Positions 40,150-49,700 of a stretch of 64,000 nucleotides of DNA are shown here, piece by piece (the stretch's first letter is position 1; every line of letters starts with the position of its first letter). A program made the translations under genes and the position numbers. Under the pieces are notes generated by a model, which was given only the letters and a program-made list of their open reading frames with translations, ran no database searches and was not told the DNA's origin. Source of the DNA: Prevotella sp. (GTDB taxonomy: Bacteria > Bacteroidota > Bacteroidia > Bacteroidales > Bacteroidaceae); contig JAJPYN010000018.1 of NCBI GenBank assembly GCA_021204905.1, positions 1 to 64,000 on the forward strand, in the 5' to 3' direction.

Positions 40150-42837
40150 ATGTTTGGAAGAAAGAAACATGACTCGCGGTTTGCGTTTGATGCCGAGAAG
40201 GTGTTCATGGCGTCGAGCCAGCCGCTGGACTCGGTCTACAACTATTTCGAGACGAACAAAGACGGTCTCGAGGCCGGGGAAGTAGAGAAGAGACATGAGC
40301 TCTACGGCAAGAACGTGGTGGTTCACGAGGCGAAGAAGAATCCCGTCGTGATGTTTGCAAAGGCGTTCATCAACCCGTTCATCGGCGTGCTGACCGCATT
40401 GCTCGTCATCTCGTTGATAACCGACGTAATCATCGCCGAGCCCGAAGACAAGGACTGGACCACCTGTATCATCATCTCCGTGATGATCGTTCTCTCGGCC
40501 GTGCTCCGTTTCACGCAGGAGTGGCGCGCCAACAAGGCGGGCGAGGCTTTGAAGAAGATGGTGACCAACACCTGTTACGTGCGCCGCAAGGGAATGCCCG
40601 ACGAAGAGATTCCGATCGAGCAGATCGTGCCCGGTGATATTGTTATGCTGTCCGCAGGCGACATGATCCCCGCCGACATGCGTATCATCGAGACCAAAGA
40701 CCTCTTCGTCAGCCAGTCCACTCTGACAGGCGAATCGGACGGCATTGAGAAAGTGCCGGAGGTGCTGGAAAAGAAGTTCCGCACGGGCAGTGTGGTCGAC
40801 TTGGACAACATCTGCTTCATGGGTTCCACCGTATTGAGCGGTTCGGCCACGGGTATCATCTTCGAGACCGGTAACGACACCTACCTCGGTACCATCGCCA
40901 AAGGTATCGCCGGCCACCGCGCCGCCACAGCCTTCGATAAAGGTATCACGAAAGTGTCCTTGCTGCTCATCCGTTACATGTTGGTAATGGTGCCCTTCGT
41001 GTTCCTCGTCAACGGTATCACGAAAGGCGACTGGTGGGAAGCATTCCTCTTCGGCGTGTCCATCGCCGTGGGCTTGACGCCTGAGATGTTGCCTATGATC
41101 GTGTCTGCCAACCTGTCGTTAGGCGCCGTGGCAATGTCGAAGAAAAAGACCATCGTCAAGGACCTTAACTCCATCCAGAACTTCGGCGCCATGAACGTGC
41201 TCTGTACCGATAAAACAGGTACGCTCACGCGCGACCATATCGTCCTGGAACGCCACATCAACGCCGACGGTTCCGCCGACCACGACAACCGCATCTTGCG
41301 GCACGCTTACTTCAACAGTTATTTCCAGACGGGCATGAAGAACCTGATGGACCGCGCCATCCTCTCGCACGTAAAGGACCTTAAACTTGAACATCTGAGC
41401 GAGGATTACAAGAAGGTTGACGAGATCCCGTTCGACTTTGTGCGCCGCCGCCTCTCCGTTGTCGTTGAGGATAACGCCGGCAAGCGCCAGATCATCACCA
41501 AGGGCGCCGTCGAGGAGATGCTCACCGTCTGCTCGCACATGGAGCTCAACGGCAAAGTGCTGCCCCTGACCGGCGCCACGAAGACGAAGGCCGAAGAGAT
41601 TGTCAACGACATGAACCATCAGGGCATGCGCGTGCTGGCATTGGCACAGAAGAGCTTCATCGAGAAAGACCACGACTTCGCCGTAGAGGACGAGAAGGAC
41701 ATGGTGCTCATCGGTTACCTCGCCTTCCTCGACCCGCCGAAGGAGTCCGCCGCACAAGCCATCAAGCAGCTTAACGAGCACGGCATCGAAGTGAAAGTGC
41801 TCTCCGGCGATAACGACGCTGTGGTGAAGACCATCTCGCGCCAAGTAGGTATCCCGACGGAGACCGCCGTATCCGGTGTCGACTTCGCCAAGATGAGCGA
41901 GGACGAGAAGCTCCGCGCCGTAACCTACGGCAATATCTTCGCCAAGCTGACGCCTATCCAGAAGGTGGAGATCGTCCACTTGCTGCAAAAGCTCGACAAC
42001 ACTGTCGGCTTCCTCGGCGACGGTATCAACGACGCCGCAGCATTGCGTGAATCCGATATAGGTATCTCGGTCGACTCCGCCGTCGACATCGCGAAGGAGT
42101 CCGCCGACATCATCCTGCTCGAGAAAGACCTTATGGTGCTCGAGAACGGTGTGCTCGAAGGACGTTCGACATTCGGTAACATCATCAAGTACGTCAAGAT
42201 GACTGCCAGCTCCAACTTCGGTAATATGTTCTCCGTCCTTGTTGCCAGCGCCTTCCTGCCGTTCCTGCCGATGATGCCTGTGCACCTCATCGTGCAAAAC
42301 CTGCTCTACGATATTTCGCAGACCACCATCCCGTTCGACCGTATGGACGCCGAATACCTGCGCAAGCCGCGTATCTGGGATGCTTCCGATATCAGCCGCT
42401 TCATGTTCTGGATCGGTCCTATCAGCTCCATCTTCGATATCACGACATACATCTTGATGTGGTTCTTCATCACTCACCTGCCCATGGGCGATTGGGCGCT
42501 CGAGCACGGCATGACCCTTGCCGACTACAGCGCATCGTTCTTCCAGTCGGGCTGGTTCATTGAAGGCCTTCTCTCGCAGACATTGATCGTCCACATGATC
42601 CGTACGCGCCGCATACCGTTCATCCAGAGTACGGCATCCCCGTCGGTTTGCATCATGACCGGCTCGATCATCATCATCGGTATGATTGTGCCGTTCACCG
42701 GCTTCGGACACTCGATAGGTATGGTCAACCTGCCTTGGTACTATTTCCCCTGGCTGTGGGCAATACTCTTGAGCTACTGCGTACTGACACAATTCCTCAA
42801 GAACTGCTACATCCGCGCATTCCGCCGCTGGTTGTAA
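40150..42837 (+). CDS. mgtA: Magnesium-translocating P-type ATPase MgtA
   Basis: 895 aa, standard for P3B-type MgtA/MgtB. Landmarks: NPVVMFAKAFINPFIGVLTA (TM1), TGES actuator motif (STLTGESDGIEKVP), VSIAVGLTPEMLPMIVSANL (TM4 ion-site region), phosphorylation Asp354 in CTDKTGTLTRDH, hinge GDGINDAAALRESDIGISVD, and the MgtA C-terminal helices (FFQSGWFIEGLLSQTLIVHM). It imports Mg2+ across the inner membrane under limitation. It lies behind a -7 element and an 11-bp repeat array with a leader of about 150 nt. A porin gene and a small membrane protein gene follow in the same direction. Confidence 0.96.
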   Translation: MFGRKKHDSRFAFDAEKVFMASSQPLDSVYNYFETNKDGLEAGEVEKRHELYGKNVVVHEAKKNPVVMFAKAFINPFIGVLTALLVISLITDVIIAEPEDKDWTTCIIISVMIVLSAVLRFTQEWRANKAGEALKKMVTNTCYVRRKGMPDEEIPIEQIVPGDIVMLSAGDMIPADMRIIETKDLFVSQSTLTGESDGIEKVPEVLEKKFRTGSVVDLDNICFMGSTVLSGSATGIIFETGNDTYLGTIAKGIAGHRAATAFDKGITKVSLLLIRYMLVMVPFVFLVNGITKGDWWEAFLFGVSIAVGLTPEMLPMIVSANLSLGAVAMSKKKTIVKDLNSIQNFGAMNVLCTDKTGTLTRDHIVLERHINADGSADHDNRILRHAYFNSYFQTGMKNLMDRAILSHVKDLKLEHLSEDYKKVDEIPFDFVRRRLSVVVEDNAGKRQIITKGAVEEMLTVCSHMELNGKVLPLTGATKTKAEEIVNDMNHQGMRVLALAQKSFIEKDHDFAVEDEKDMVLIGYLAFLDPPKESAAQAIKQLNEHGIEVKVLSGDNDAVVKTISRQVGIPTETAVSGVDFAKMSEDEKLRAVTYGNIFAKLTPIQKVEIVHLLQKLDNTVGFLGDGINDAAALRESDIGISVDSAVDIAKESADIILLEKDLMVLENGVLEGRSTFGNIIKYVKMTASSNFGNMFSVLVASAFLPFLPMMPVHLIVQNLLYDISQTTIPFDRMDAEYLRKPRIWDASDISRFMFWIGPISSIFDITTYILMWFFITHLPMGDWALEHGMTLADYSASFFQSGWFIEGLLSQTLIVHMIRTRRIPFIQSTASPSVCIMTGSIIIIGMIVPFTGFGHSIGMVNLPWYYFPWLWAILLSYCVLTQFLKNCYIRAFRRWL

Positions 42838-42895
42838 TCAACAGAAGCGTTAATCGGGAAAAGAACCCCTATTTGGAAATTAGCTATTTTTAGGT

Positions 42896-42928
42896 ATTGC
42901 CGCGCATAAGGTCGTCTGACTACCTTTG
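42896..42928 (+). promoter_or_regulatory. Probable promoter of the OprB-like porin gene
   Basis: TACCTTTG (42921-42928) with ATTG (42896-42899) at -33 spacing. It lies 38 bp before the ATG at 42967, so the porin has its own promoter besides any read-through from mgtA. Confidence 0.55.
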
Positions 42929-42966
42929 CGGGCGAGATCAAAAAACCCATCTAAAAAGAACTAATT

Positions 42967-44031
42967 ATGAAACTGAAGGCAATAATCTTAGCGGCAAGCT
43001 GTGCCGTGTCTCTCTGCTCGTCCGCACAGATCATCAGCGGCGAATACACCGGTGAGTTGGAGTGGGGAATGAACAGCAAGAACACCAATTTCGTCAACCT
43101 CCTCAGGCTTGATTTCAATTGGTCGCCTTGGAAGAACGGCACCATCGAAGCCGCCACGCTCCACATCGCCCGGACGAACGACCCGGTCATCGACGACCTG
43201 CAACTCTATTCCAGCGTCTACGAAGAGAACTGCTTCGCCGCCCTCGCCATCCTCGGATACAAGCATTCGTGGAAGAACATGAACCTGTTCGTCGGCGTGC
43301 GCAACTCCAACGAAGACTTCTTCACTTCCGACGGCACGAGCCTGTTCACCAGCGCCTCGCCCGGCATATTCCCGACGATAGGGTCTTCCTATCCCATCGC
43401 GAATTACCCCGTCAGCTCGCTTAACATCACGTTCGACATCACGTTCGGCAACTGGACCATCACCGAAGCGCTATACAACGGTGTGGGCTACAACGGCTGG
43501 AAAGGGAGCGACAACCCGTTCCTCGTACGCCCCAAGCGCGACGGCGTGTACGACGAGATACAGGCGGCTTACGAGACCGACGAGAGCTTCTATTCCGTCG
43601 GCGCGGCAATGCACTCGAAGTTCTTCACCTTCGACGAGGACGGCGACTTCACCACAGAGAACAAGTTCAACGCAGCCCTCTGGGCCTACGGCGAACAGAC
43701 GGTGTGGTCGGGCGCCGACGACCAGAGGCTCAGGCTGATGGCGCAGATCTCGGCGAACACCATGGCGAAGAGCGCGTGCTCCACCTATGCCGAACTGGGA
43801 TGCATCTACGAGTATAAACAGCACACCATCGGCCTCTCCGGACAGTACGGACGCTTCCACGAATACGACGCGGACGACGACATCTACGCCCCCACCGACG
43901 AGTATTCAGTGGAGCTCACATGGCAATATGAAATCAACGACCATATCGCCGTGCAACCCGCGCTCCACTACATCCGCACAGGCAAGGAGAACAATGCAGT
44001 GCTGCTCGGACGCTTCAGCTATTCGTTCTGA
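42967..44031 (+). CDS. Outer membrane porin, OprB/carbohydrate-porin-like
   Basis: 354 aa with a signal peptide (MKLKAIILAASCAVSLCSSA). The mature part is a beta-barrel with OprB-like features (WSPWKNGTIEAATLHIART, LGYKHSWKNMNLFVGVRNSN, GIFPTIGSSYPIANYPVSSL, FDITFGNWTITEALYNGVGY) and a C-terminal Phe strand (LLGRFSYSF) recognised by the BAM machinery. It probably forms a diffusion channel; despite the family name, the solute is unknown. Downstream of mgtA and upstream of a small membrane protein, so it might admit Mg2+ across the outer membrane for MgtA (inference). Confidence 0.8.
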   Translation: MKLKAIILAASCAVSLCSSAQIISGEYTGELEWGMNSKNTNFVNLLRLDFNWSPWKNGTIEAATLHIARTNDPVIDDLQLYSSVYEENCFAALAILGYKHSWKNMNLFVGVRNSNEDFFTSDGTSLFTSASPGIFPTIGSSYPIANYPVSSLNITFDITFGNWTITEALYNGVGYNGWKGSDNPFLVRPKRDGVYDEIQAAYETDESFYSVGAAMHSKFFTFDEDGDFTTENKFNAALWAYGEQTVWSGADDQRLRLMAQISANTMAKSACSTYAELGCIYEYKQHTIGLSGQYGRFHEYDADDDIYAPTDEYSVELTWQYEINDHIAVQPALHYIRTGKENNAVLLGRFSYSF

Positions 44032-44088
44032 AAAGGGGACTAAGGTTCTGAAATAAAATCGTTCAATCTTTAAAACAAAAAGATAATT

Positions 44089-44307
44089 ATGGCAACCAAA
44101 CATGAACTTCAACAGCGACATGCTCTGAAGAAAAACGTGCTCGACGACGTCGTCTACACCAAAGCACAAAAGGTGTGGGCATACATCGGACTGGCCATCG
44201 GCCTCTGGGGCGTGTTCTTCGGCTTCGTCTTCATCCTGTTCTTGATGACGCAGAACTTGTGGGGACCGATAGTTGAATTCACACCCCCCACAATCCTCGC
44301 AAACTAA
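44089..44307 (+). CDS. Small membrane protein, 72 aa, downstream of mgtA and porin
   Basis: One strongly hydrophobic helix (WAYIGLAIGLWGVFFGFVFI followed by LFLM, about residues 30-53). A charged N-terminus (MATKHELQQRHALKKNVLDD) comes first, and a short tail ends PPTILAN. No family recognised. It lies 57 bp after the porin with a strong terminator just downstream, so it closes the mgtA-porin-small gene group. By analogy with small MgtA-stabilising peptides elsewhere it could modulate MgtA, but there is no sequence homology to support this. Confidence 0.7.
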   Translation: MATKHELQQRHALKKNVLDDVVYTKAQKVWAYIGLAIGLWGVFFGFVFILFLMTQNLWGPIVEFTPPTILAN

Positions 44308-44330
44308 GGAAATAAAGTGCTGATTCGTTA

Positions 44331-44386
44331 ATCCCCCGCCGTCATGCTTGATGATAAATTGAGCGTGATGTGCGGGGGGTTTGGGT
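44331..44386 (+). terminator. Terminator closing the mgtA-porin group
   Basis: CCCCCGC (44333-44339) pairs with GCGGGGG (44372-44378), extended by TCATGCT / AGCGTGA across a small internal loop, then GTTTGGGTTTG. Confidence 0.75.
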
Positions 44387-44424
44387 TTGAAAAAGCCTGA
44401 ATTTCAGTTTCTTGACCCCAAACC

Positions 44425-44455
44425 TTTGGCGTTCGCACAATTTTGCATATCTTTG
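44425..44455 (+). promoter_or_regulatory. Consensus promoter of tRNA-Ser
   Basis: TTTG (44425-44428), 19-bp spacer, TATCTTTG (44448-44455), 27 bp before the mature tRNA. Confidence 0.85.
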
Positions 44456-44482
44456 CAGCCGATTTCGCCGTGCGGCAAGCAA

Positions 44483-44567
44483 GGAGAGATGGCAGAGTGG
44501 TCTATTGCAGCGGTCTTGAAAACCGCCGTACTGAGAGGTACCGGGGGTTCGAATCCCTCTCTCTCCG
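44483..44567 (+). tRNA. tRNA-Ser (anticodon TGA)
   Basis: Acceptor GGAGAGA / TCTCTCC with discriminator G. Anticodon stem GCGGT/ACCGC around loop CTTGAAA (anticodon TGA), a long variable arm (TACTGAGAGGTA) as in class II tRNAs, and T arm GGGGG-TTCGAAT-CCCTC. The 3' CCA is not encoded. Confidence 0.95.
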
Positions 44568-44662
44568 CATAAGGAAAATGGTAGCAGAAGCATCCGCTTT
44601 TGTTACTTTCTTTTTCCTTCCGCCGCAATGCATTCCTAAGAGGGCAACCCCGCAAAATATAA

Positions 44663-45940
44663 ATGAAAATACTCTTCGTTAGCACCTCCGACAACATCGG
44701 CGGAGCAGCCGTCGCCACCAACCGCCTCGTCCGCGCCGTCAACCGCCTCCCCGGCATCGAGGCCACGCTCCTCGTGCGCGACAAGACCACCTCCTGGCCC
44801 TTCGTCACGCCCCTGCCACGCAAGAAAATCGGCAAATGGATGTTCCTCGCCGAGCGCCTCCTCGCCTTCTTCCACCTGAGGATGAAAAAGAAAAACCTCT
44901 GGGACATCGATGCCGGCGAATTCGGCGAAGACATCACGAACCTGCCCGCGTTTAAAGCCGCCGACGTCATCCACCTCGAATGGATCAACCAAGGCATGCT
45001 CTCGCTCGACGGCCTGAGGAAAATCATAGCTTCCGGCAAACCCGTCGTATGGACGCTACACGACCTGTGGCCCGTCTCCGGCATCTGCCACTACACGCGC
45101 CGCTGCGACCGCTTCATCACCGGCTGCAAAGAGTGCCAGTTCCTCCCCGCGCAAATCATACACTACGACCTCGCGCGCCGCGTGTGGGAAAAGAAACGCA
45201 ACATCTACCGCGACTCCGGCATACATTTCGTCGCATGCAGCGAGTGGCTGGCCAACCTCGCGCGGATGAGCGGCCTGACAACGGGCCTGAGCATCTCCGC
45301 CATACCGAACCCCATCGACACGCGCGTCTTTCACCCTTACGACAAATGGGAAGCGCGCAAAGAGCTCGGCCTGCCGCTGGTAGGAAAAAACGTCGTCTTG
45401 TTCGTATCGCAAAAGCTGACCGATGCGCGAAAAGGCGCGTCGCTGCTCATCAAAGCCTTAGGCAAAATCCGCACCTACCATCCGCACACCGCCGCATCCA
45501 TCGTCGTGGCGCTGCTCGGCTCGCATTCCGACGAGCTCATCAGCCGCATCCATTTCCCCATCTTCGAACTGGGGTACATCACCGGCGACGAGCGCTTGGC
45601 GAAGGTGTACAGCGCCGCCGACGTGTTCGTCCTGCCCTCGACGGAAGATAACCTGCCCAACACGATCATGGAGGCGCTCGCGTGCGGCGTGCCTTGCGTG
45701 GGCTTCGATGTGGGCGGCATCCCCGAGATGATCGACCATCTCCAAAACGGGTACGTCGCTCCCGTGGGCAACACCGCCGATTTCGCCGCGGGCATACGCT
45801 GGGTGCTGAAAAACCAAGATGATGTGCCGCTGGCCGGTAACGCCGTGAAAAAGGTGCGCACGATGTATTCCGAGAAGGCCGTAACTGAAAAATACATCGA
45901 AATCTACCAAACAATGATTGCCGCGAAGAAACAATTATGA
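44663..45940 (+). CDS. Glycosyltransferase family 4/1 (GT-B fold)
   Basis: 425 aa. N-terminal Rossmann-like start MKILFVSTSDNIGGAAVATN (glycine-rich acceptor-side loop), WTLHDLWPVSGICHYTRRCD typical of Bacteroidetes GT4 enzymes, and a C-terminal nucleotide-sugar domain with VFVLPSTEDNLPNTIMEALA, CGVPCVGFDVGGIPEMIDHL. It transfers a sugar from an activated donor at the cytoplasmic face, probably for surface polysaccharide or glycan synthesis. The next gene, a GT2, overlaps its end (ATGA). It starts 95 bp after tRNA-Ser with no clear promoter of its own. Confidence 0.92.
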   Translation: MKILFVSTSDNIGGAAVATNRLVRAVNRLPGIEATLLVRDKTTSWPFVTPLPRKKIGKWMFLAERLLAFFHLRMKKKNLWDIDAGEFGEDITNLPAFKAADVIHLEWINQGMLSLDGLRKIIASGKPVVWTLHDLWPVSGICHYTRRCDRFITGCKECQFLPAQIIHYDLARRVWEKKRNIYRDSGIHFVACSEWLANLARMSGLTTGLSISAIPNPIDTRVFHPYDKWEARKELGLPLVGKNVVLFVSQKLTDARKGASLLIKALGKIRTYHPHTAASIVVALLGSHSDELISRIHFPIFELGYITGDERLAKVYSAADVFVLPSTEDNLPNTIMEALACGVPCVGFDVGGIPEMIDHLQNGYVAPVGNTADFAAGIRWVLKNQDDVPLAGNAVKKVRTMYSEKAVTEKYIEIYQTMIAAKKQL

Positions 45941-46713
45941 TGCCCGAAATCACAGTTGTAACTTGCACTTTCAATGCCGCTTCGACGCTTCGCCGCACCT
46001 TGCAAAGTGTTCTGAATCAGGACCTTACATCGCTCGAGCACATCATCATCGACGGTCTGTCCGCTGACGGCACGCTCGAGATTATCAGCGGCTACGAAAA
46101 GGAGAACCTCGCGCGCGGCAAGCACAAGGTGGTGAAAAAAGTTGAGCGCGACAACGGCCTTTACGACGCGATGAACAAAGGGTTGCGTCTCGCCTCCGGC
46201 CGCTACATCGTCTTCATCAACGCCGGCGACACCTTCCCCGACAACCATACCCTGAGCCACGTCGCCGCCGCAATAAACACAGGCGAACCGCTGCCCGGCG
46301 TGCTCTTCGGCGACACCGATATTGTCGACGCTGACGGCCGTTTCGTGCGCCATCGCCGCCTGCGCGCGGGCAACAACCTCTCGTGGCGCGGGTTCCGGCA
46401 AGGCATGCTCGTGTGCCACCAAGCGTTTTACGCCCTTTCGTCGATTGCCAAAACCACCTTTTACGACACGCAGTTCCGCTATTCCGCCGATGTCGATTGG
46501 TGCATCCGCGTGATGAAACAAGCTGAAAAAGAAGGCCGGCCGATTGTGAATGTTAACCGCGTCGTGGCGAACTACCTTGCGGAAGGCATGACAACGGCGC
46601 ACCACAAGGCGTCTCTTCGCGAGCGGTTCCTTGTAATGCGCCGACATTACGGGCTGTTTGCCACTATCTTATGCCACGCGTGGTTCGCCGTCCGCGCGGT
46701 TTTCAAGCATTAA
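45937..46713 (+). CDS. Glycosyltransferase family 2
   Basis: 258 aa, GT-A fold: ITVVTCTFNAASTLRRTLQS at the N-terminus, HIIIDGLSADGTLEIISGYE, DNGLYDAMNKGLRLASGRYI and the metal/donor region FINAGDTFPDN. Similar to short Bacteroidetes GT2 enzymes that decorate surface glycans. Start overlaps the GT4 stop, so the two are coupled. It converges on the GT2-GH2 gene with only 5 bp between stops. Confidence 0.92.
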   Translation: MMPEITVVTCTFNAASTLRRTLQSVLNQDLTSLEHIIIDGLSADGTLEIISGYEKENLARGKHKVVKKVERDNGLYDAMNKGLRLASGRYIVFINAGDTFPDNHTLSHVAAAINTGEPLPGVLFGDTDIVDADGRFVRHRRLRAGNNLSWRGFRQGMLVCHQAFYALSSIAKTTFYDTQFRYSADVDWCIRVMKQAEKEGRPIVNVNRVVANYLAEGMTTAHHKASLRERFLVMRRHYGLFATILCHAWFAVRAVFKH

Positions 46714-46718
46714 ATTTT

Positions 46719-49700
46719 TTACTCTAAATTAAGTCCCGAGAGCAGCACGCCGGCACCTTCGGCCTGTTGATCCTCCTCCGCCCAGTTCACAACGACCGTC
46801 CTCTTTTCCGAAGGCAGAAGGTGGAAATAGTTGTCGGAATAGCGCGCGGGCAGGATCTGGTTGCCGTCGCCGTCGACAAGGTTCAGCCGCAGCAGGTACG
46901 CCGTCTTATCGCCTTTATTCACAAGGTTAACCGTCATTTGCCGCATGCCGTCGCCGGTTGTTGAAACGCTGTCTGCGGCGAGCTCCACCTCCGTTGTGGC
47001 CAGCGATGAAAGGTCGTCGGCGAGGATGTACGTGTTTTCGGAAACGAGTCTTTTGCCGTCGAACAGTTTAAGGCGCAGCACATCGCCCGCCACATCGATG
47101 AGCTCGGTGGTGCTGTCGAAAGGCGATTTCACTCTCATCTCCGCGTGCGAGAGGCGTTTGCCGTCGAGGGTGTACGTCTCGGCCTGGGCTTTAAGGTTGT
47201 CGAAACTGTCCTTGCCGCGGTTGACAATCTCCACCTTTTTCGTCAGCGCGTTGTACTGGATATGCAGCGGTTCGCACGCCGTTTTGCAACCGAAATAGGC
47301 GGCGGTCGGCTCGAAATAATAATCGTAGCAATCCCAGCTCATCGACGGCCAGCACGAGTGGCTCATCCAGATGAGCAGGCCCATGCGGTGGCGGCTGCTC
47401 GCCTCGTACATCGCGCGGTAACCCTCGTAGTTTATCAGTTGCGCCTCGCGTGCGAACGCCTCTGCCGACTGCGGCTCACCGAAGCGCGCGGCAATCAGTT
47501 GGTTGAACGACTCGCCTTTCTGCGCACCGGTCATCGTGTAGTCGTGCTGGCCCCACACGTCGCCCTGCGGCCAGAGATTTTCGTCGCGCAGCGTGCGTTG
47601 CAAACCCTCAATGGTCATTATGTTCGGCAGGCCGCGCTCGCTGTGAAGCAACCCTGTTTGCCGCTCGAAATATTCCTCTGCCGGCAGCGCGTTGTAAGGC
47701 CCGTGCCCGCTCACGCCGTCGTCGGCCGAGGACGAGATATAGGCTATGCCGGGGTGGCACGTCGATGTGATCTGCCGCAAAGTCTCGTCGAGCGTCGCCG
47801 GAGGATAACCCTCGTTGCGGCCGCAGTAAAGGGCGATCGACGGGTGCCGCCGGATTTTCATCGTGTAGTCGAGCGCGTTGGTTTCAAACAGTTTCTCATC
47901 GTCGGGGTCGGGACCGTCGGCAGGGTTCGCGAGCCAGAAATCTTGCCATACCATTATGCCGTACTTATCGCACGCGTCGTAAAATTCTTCATCGCCTACT
48001 TGCCCCACCCAGTTGCGTATCATATTGAAATTCATATCTTTATGATTGCGCACGGCGATGTCGTACTCCCGCGCGCGGTAGTTGAGGTTCTGCTCGGAGA
48101 AGCCCCAGTTGCCGCCCATGGGCACGACGCGTTTGCCGTTGACGAAAATCTTCAGCGCGGTGTCGATATCCTCGTAGGTCATCTGCCGGCAGCCGTACTT
48201 GAAACTGACCGTCGAGAGCGTGTCGCCCGCGGCGGAGATGAAGCTGAACCCCGCGTCGTAAAGGTAGGGCTCGCCGTAACCGTTCGGCCACCACAGCCGC
48301 ATCTGTTGGCGGCTCAGACCGGGGAATTCGGTCGGCAGAAAGGCGATGGTACCCGCGCCGGGCTTCACGGTTGTCTCTTTTTCAAAGGTCTTGTCGCCAA
48401 CCCACGCGCATATTTTGCCGCTGATGTCGCCGCCGCTGAAATTCTGCCAGCAGATGGTCGGCGTCATCGTGGCCAGCGTGTCGGGCAGGTTGAGCGTCGT
48501 GGCGATGAACGGGTCGGAGAGCGCGAGGCCCTCTTCGGCGGTGAGGTAGATGTCGTTCCAGATGCCGGTCTCGCGGCCGCGAACGGTCGGGATCCAGTCC
48601 CAGCCCACCGACGCGTGGAATGTCGGGTTGTCCGCCCCGAGCAGGCCGCCGTTTGCGCCGGGGAACATGTGGTCTTTCTCCTTTGTCGCGCCGGGGTGCG
48701 CCGGGTGTTCAATCGCAACCAAAAGCACGTTTTTGCCCGCTTTAAGCCGCTTCGTGATGTTCATTTTCCCGCGCATAAACGCCCCTTCGACGCGCCCGAG
48801 TTTCTCGCCGTTGAGCCAAATTTGCGCCTTCCAGTTTATGCCGTCGAGGTTGAGGAAAACATCCTTGCCGCTGAATGTTTCGGGCAAAACGAACTCGCGG
48901 CGGTAAAGGAAATCGGCGCAGAAATACGACTCCGAGGCGTACTGCGTGTTGTCGTCGAAATTCTGGTTCGGCACCGCACCGGCATTGACGAACGAGGTGA
49001 GTACCGTCGCGGGCACCGTCGCCGTAAGCCAGCCGCGCGTGTCGAAGCCTTCGGAAGAAACCTCTTCGCCCGAAGCGTCAACCATGCTCGCGCGCTGCAA
49101 GCGCCAATCGCCGCCGCCAAGCGACAGTTTTTTGCCCGTTGCAACAGACTCCGCGCAGGGTTTGACCACCGTTCCGCCGCGCCCGAAGACCTCCATTTCG
49201 GAAAGGATGTAAGGCTCGCTTTGCCCGTCGACCGACACCCTAACATAGCGCCCTTGCGCCGCCGCCGGCAACGAATACGCGAGCGAGTCCTGCGGCAACT
49301 GCGCTGCTTCGAGCCATGTCTTCGCGTCGTCCGAAACCTCGATCTTGCCCTTCGGCGCTTGTTTGAGCCAACTGAGCCGCACCTGCTCGATTTCCGCGTC
49401 GCCGCCGAGGTCGACATACGCCCATTGTTCGCCGCCGGCAGCACTCATCCACGCGCTTTCGAAGCGGCTCATCGGCAGCAGAGCGGTGTCGACGGGCTTG
49501 CCTTCGAGGAAGAATTTTATGTCGGAGACGGTCCAATATTCCGCGCCGTTCATGCTCATCTCGAACAGTAATGTCGCGCCGTCGAAACCGTCCAGACGGA
49601 AGCCTTTGCTAATCTTGCGCACGGGCAGTTCCACCGGCGCGGTCTGCTTGTTCGGGTCGGAATGCAGCTCGAACCCCATGTTCTCGCCGGGCAGCGCATT

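Noticed and set aside
47145-49571. Antisense ORF of 808 aa opposite the GH2 part
   Set aside because: Arg/Ala/Val-rich, low-complexity translation mirroring the codon pattern of a certain gene on the other strand; a GC-rich shadow.
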